Positions 5,894 through 6,716 of a DNA stretch of 6,716 nt are shown piece by piece. Source of the stretch: Pseudomonadota bacterium (GTDB lineage Bacteria > Pseudomonadota > Alphaproteobacteria > Acetobacterales > Acetobacteraceae); NCBI GenBank assembly GCA_023390705.1, contig JAEWCI010000577.1, positions 1 to 6,716 on the forward strand, in the 5' to 3' direction. Both the position numbers and the translations under genes were made by a program. The notes beneath the pieces were generated by a model, which did not search any database, was not told the origin of the DNA, and saw nothing but the letters and a program-made list of their open reading frames with translations. How positions within the stretch are numbered: the first letter of the stretch is position 1; each line of letters opens with the position of its first letter.

Positions 5894-6716
5894 ATGTTCG
5901 CCTATATCGTTCGACGTATCCTGGCGACGATCCCGGTGATGGGGATCGTCGCGCTCTTCGTGTTCAGCCTGCTCTACATCGCGCCGGGCGACCCGGCGGC
6001 GGTGATCGCCGGCGACCAGGCGACGCCCGCGGATGTCGAACGCATCCGCGCCAGCCTCGGGCTGGACCGCCCCTTCCTGGTCCGCTTCGGCGAATGGCTG
6101 TGGAACGTGCTGCGCGGCGACATGGGAGTGTCCATCTTCACCAACCTGCCCGTCACCACCATGATCCGGCAGCGGGTCGAGCCGACGCTGTCGCTGATGG
6201 TGCTTACCCTCTGCCTCGCGGTTTCCGTCGCGGTGCCGATGGGCGTGGTGGCGGCCTGGAAGCACGGCACCTGGATCGACCGCGTGGTGATGGCCTTCGC
6301 GGTGCTGTCCTTCTCGGTGCCGGTCTTCGTGGTGGGCTACCTGCTCGCCTATGTCTTCGCGCTGGAACTGGATTGGCTGCCGGTGCAGGGCTACACGCCC
6401 TTCGCCACCGCCTTCTTCCCCTGGCTGGAAAACCTGGTGCTGCCGGCGGTGGCGTTGGGCGGCGTCTATATCGCGCTGATCGCCCGCATCACCCGGGCGA
6501 CCATGCTGGAGGTGCTGCAGCAGGACTATATCCGCACGGCGCGGGCCAAGGGCGCGGGGCAGGGGAGCATCCTGTTCCTGCATGCGCTGAAGAATGCCGC
6601 CGTGCCCATCGTGACCGTCATCGGTATCGGCATCGCGCTGCTGATCGGCGGCGCGGTGGTGACGGAGAGCGTCTTTGCCATTCCCGGCCTGGGACGCCTG
6701 ACGGTGGATGCGATCC
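5894..6716 (+). CDS. ABC transporter permease, DppB/GsiC type; 3' end outside window
   Basis: The frame is open from ATG at 5894 to the last base, giving 274 complete codons. Members usually have a little over 300 residues, so only a few dozen are missing. The start gives the typical family opening MFAYIVRRIL, followed by IAPGDPA (29-35). Hydrophobic segments near residues 9-30, 100-122, 133-156, 180-198 and 237-260 are probable membrane helices. The segment DYIRTARAKGAGQGS (211-225) running into HALKNAAVP (230-238) is the cytoplasmic EAA coupling loop that contacts the ATPase. The motif AIPGLGRL (262-269) is also typical of the family. It would form half of the inner-membrane channel for a peptide-like solute; the partner permease and ATPases should lie downstream. 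The ribosome-binding site is weak (GGA at 5880-5882, about 11 bases from the ATG), consistent with translation following the SBP 15 bp upstream. Specific naming (dppB, gsiC, oppB) is not justified from this sequence. Confidence 0.93.
   Translation, partial: MFAYIVRRILATIPVMGIVALFVFSLLYIAPGDPAAVIAGDQATPADVERIRASLGLDRPFLVRFGEWLWNVLRGDMGVSIFTNLPVTTMIRQRVEPTLSLMVLTLCLAVSVAVPMGVVAAWKHGTWIDRVVMAFAVLSFSVPVFVVGYLLAYVFALELDWLPVQGYTPFATAFFPWLENLVLPAVALGGVYIALIARITRATMLEVLQQDYIRTARAKGAGQGSILFLHALKNAAVPIVTVIGIGIALLIGGAVVTESVFAIPGLGRLTVDAI

Noticed and set aside
4067..6583. 838-residue open frame on the minus strand
   Set aside because: It lies antisense to the third-SBP end, the fourth SBP and the permease, which have clear family motifs. 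Its translation is rich in His, Arg, Gln and Gly without domain character, as expected from the complement of GC3-rich codons.

Overview
The window is high-GC DNA, with G or C at most third codon positions. It is a single-strand array of ABC-transporter genes. The protein style fits an alphaproteobacterium, most likely Rhodospirillales/Acetobacteraceae (Roseomonas-like): family-5 periplasmic binding proteins with twin-arginine leaders, the 'DWGT..QRR' and 'WFGWP' motifs, and a DppB/GsiC permease. This placement is inferred from recognition, not from a search.

Layout, all on the + strand: (1) 1-816, the C-terminal half of a first solute-binding protein (SBP) whose start lies outside the window; (2) a 153-bp gap with a weak terminator-like hairpin and a long imperfect inverted repeat just before the next ribosome-binding site; (3) 970-2550, a second SBP; (4) 2547-4136, a third SBP that overlaps the second by ATGA; (5) a 140-bp gap with a good match to a sigma-54 (-24/-12) promoter; (6) 4277-5878, a fourth SBP; (7) 5894 to the window end, an inner-membrane permease of the DppB/GsiC type, missing only its last few dozen residues.

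The SBPs are paralogous and collinear, but clearly diverged. The three with visible N-termini carry Tat-type signal peptides and no lipobox, so they are probably exported folded and act as soluble periplasmic receptors for di/oligopeptides or related small polar compounds. Only one permease gene is present, 15 bp behind the fourth SBP. That SBP is therefore the best candidate for the cognate receptor. The other three may be alternative receptors feeding the same transporter, or may serve permeases elsewhere. A second permease (DppC-like) and ATPases (DppD/F-like) would be expected just downstream of the window.

No RNA genes, CRISPR arrays, transposases or phage genes were seen. The long antisense reading frames are by-products of GC-rich codon use. 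The window looks like a conventional uptake locus with an unusual degree of receptor duplication, not a new class of system. The points most worth checking are the sigma-54 promoter candidate, the leader hairpin before the second SBP, and how the four receptors share one permease.
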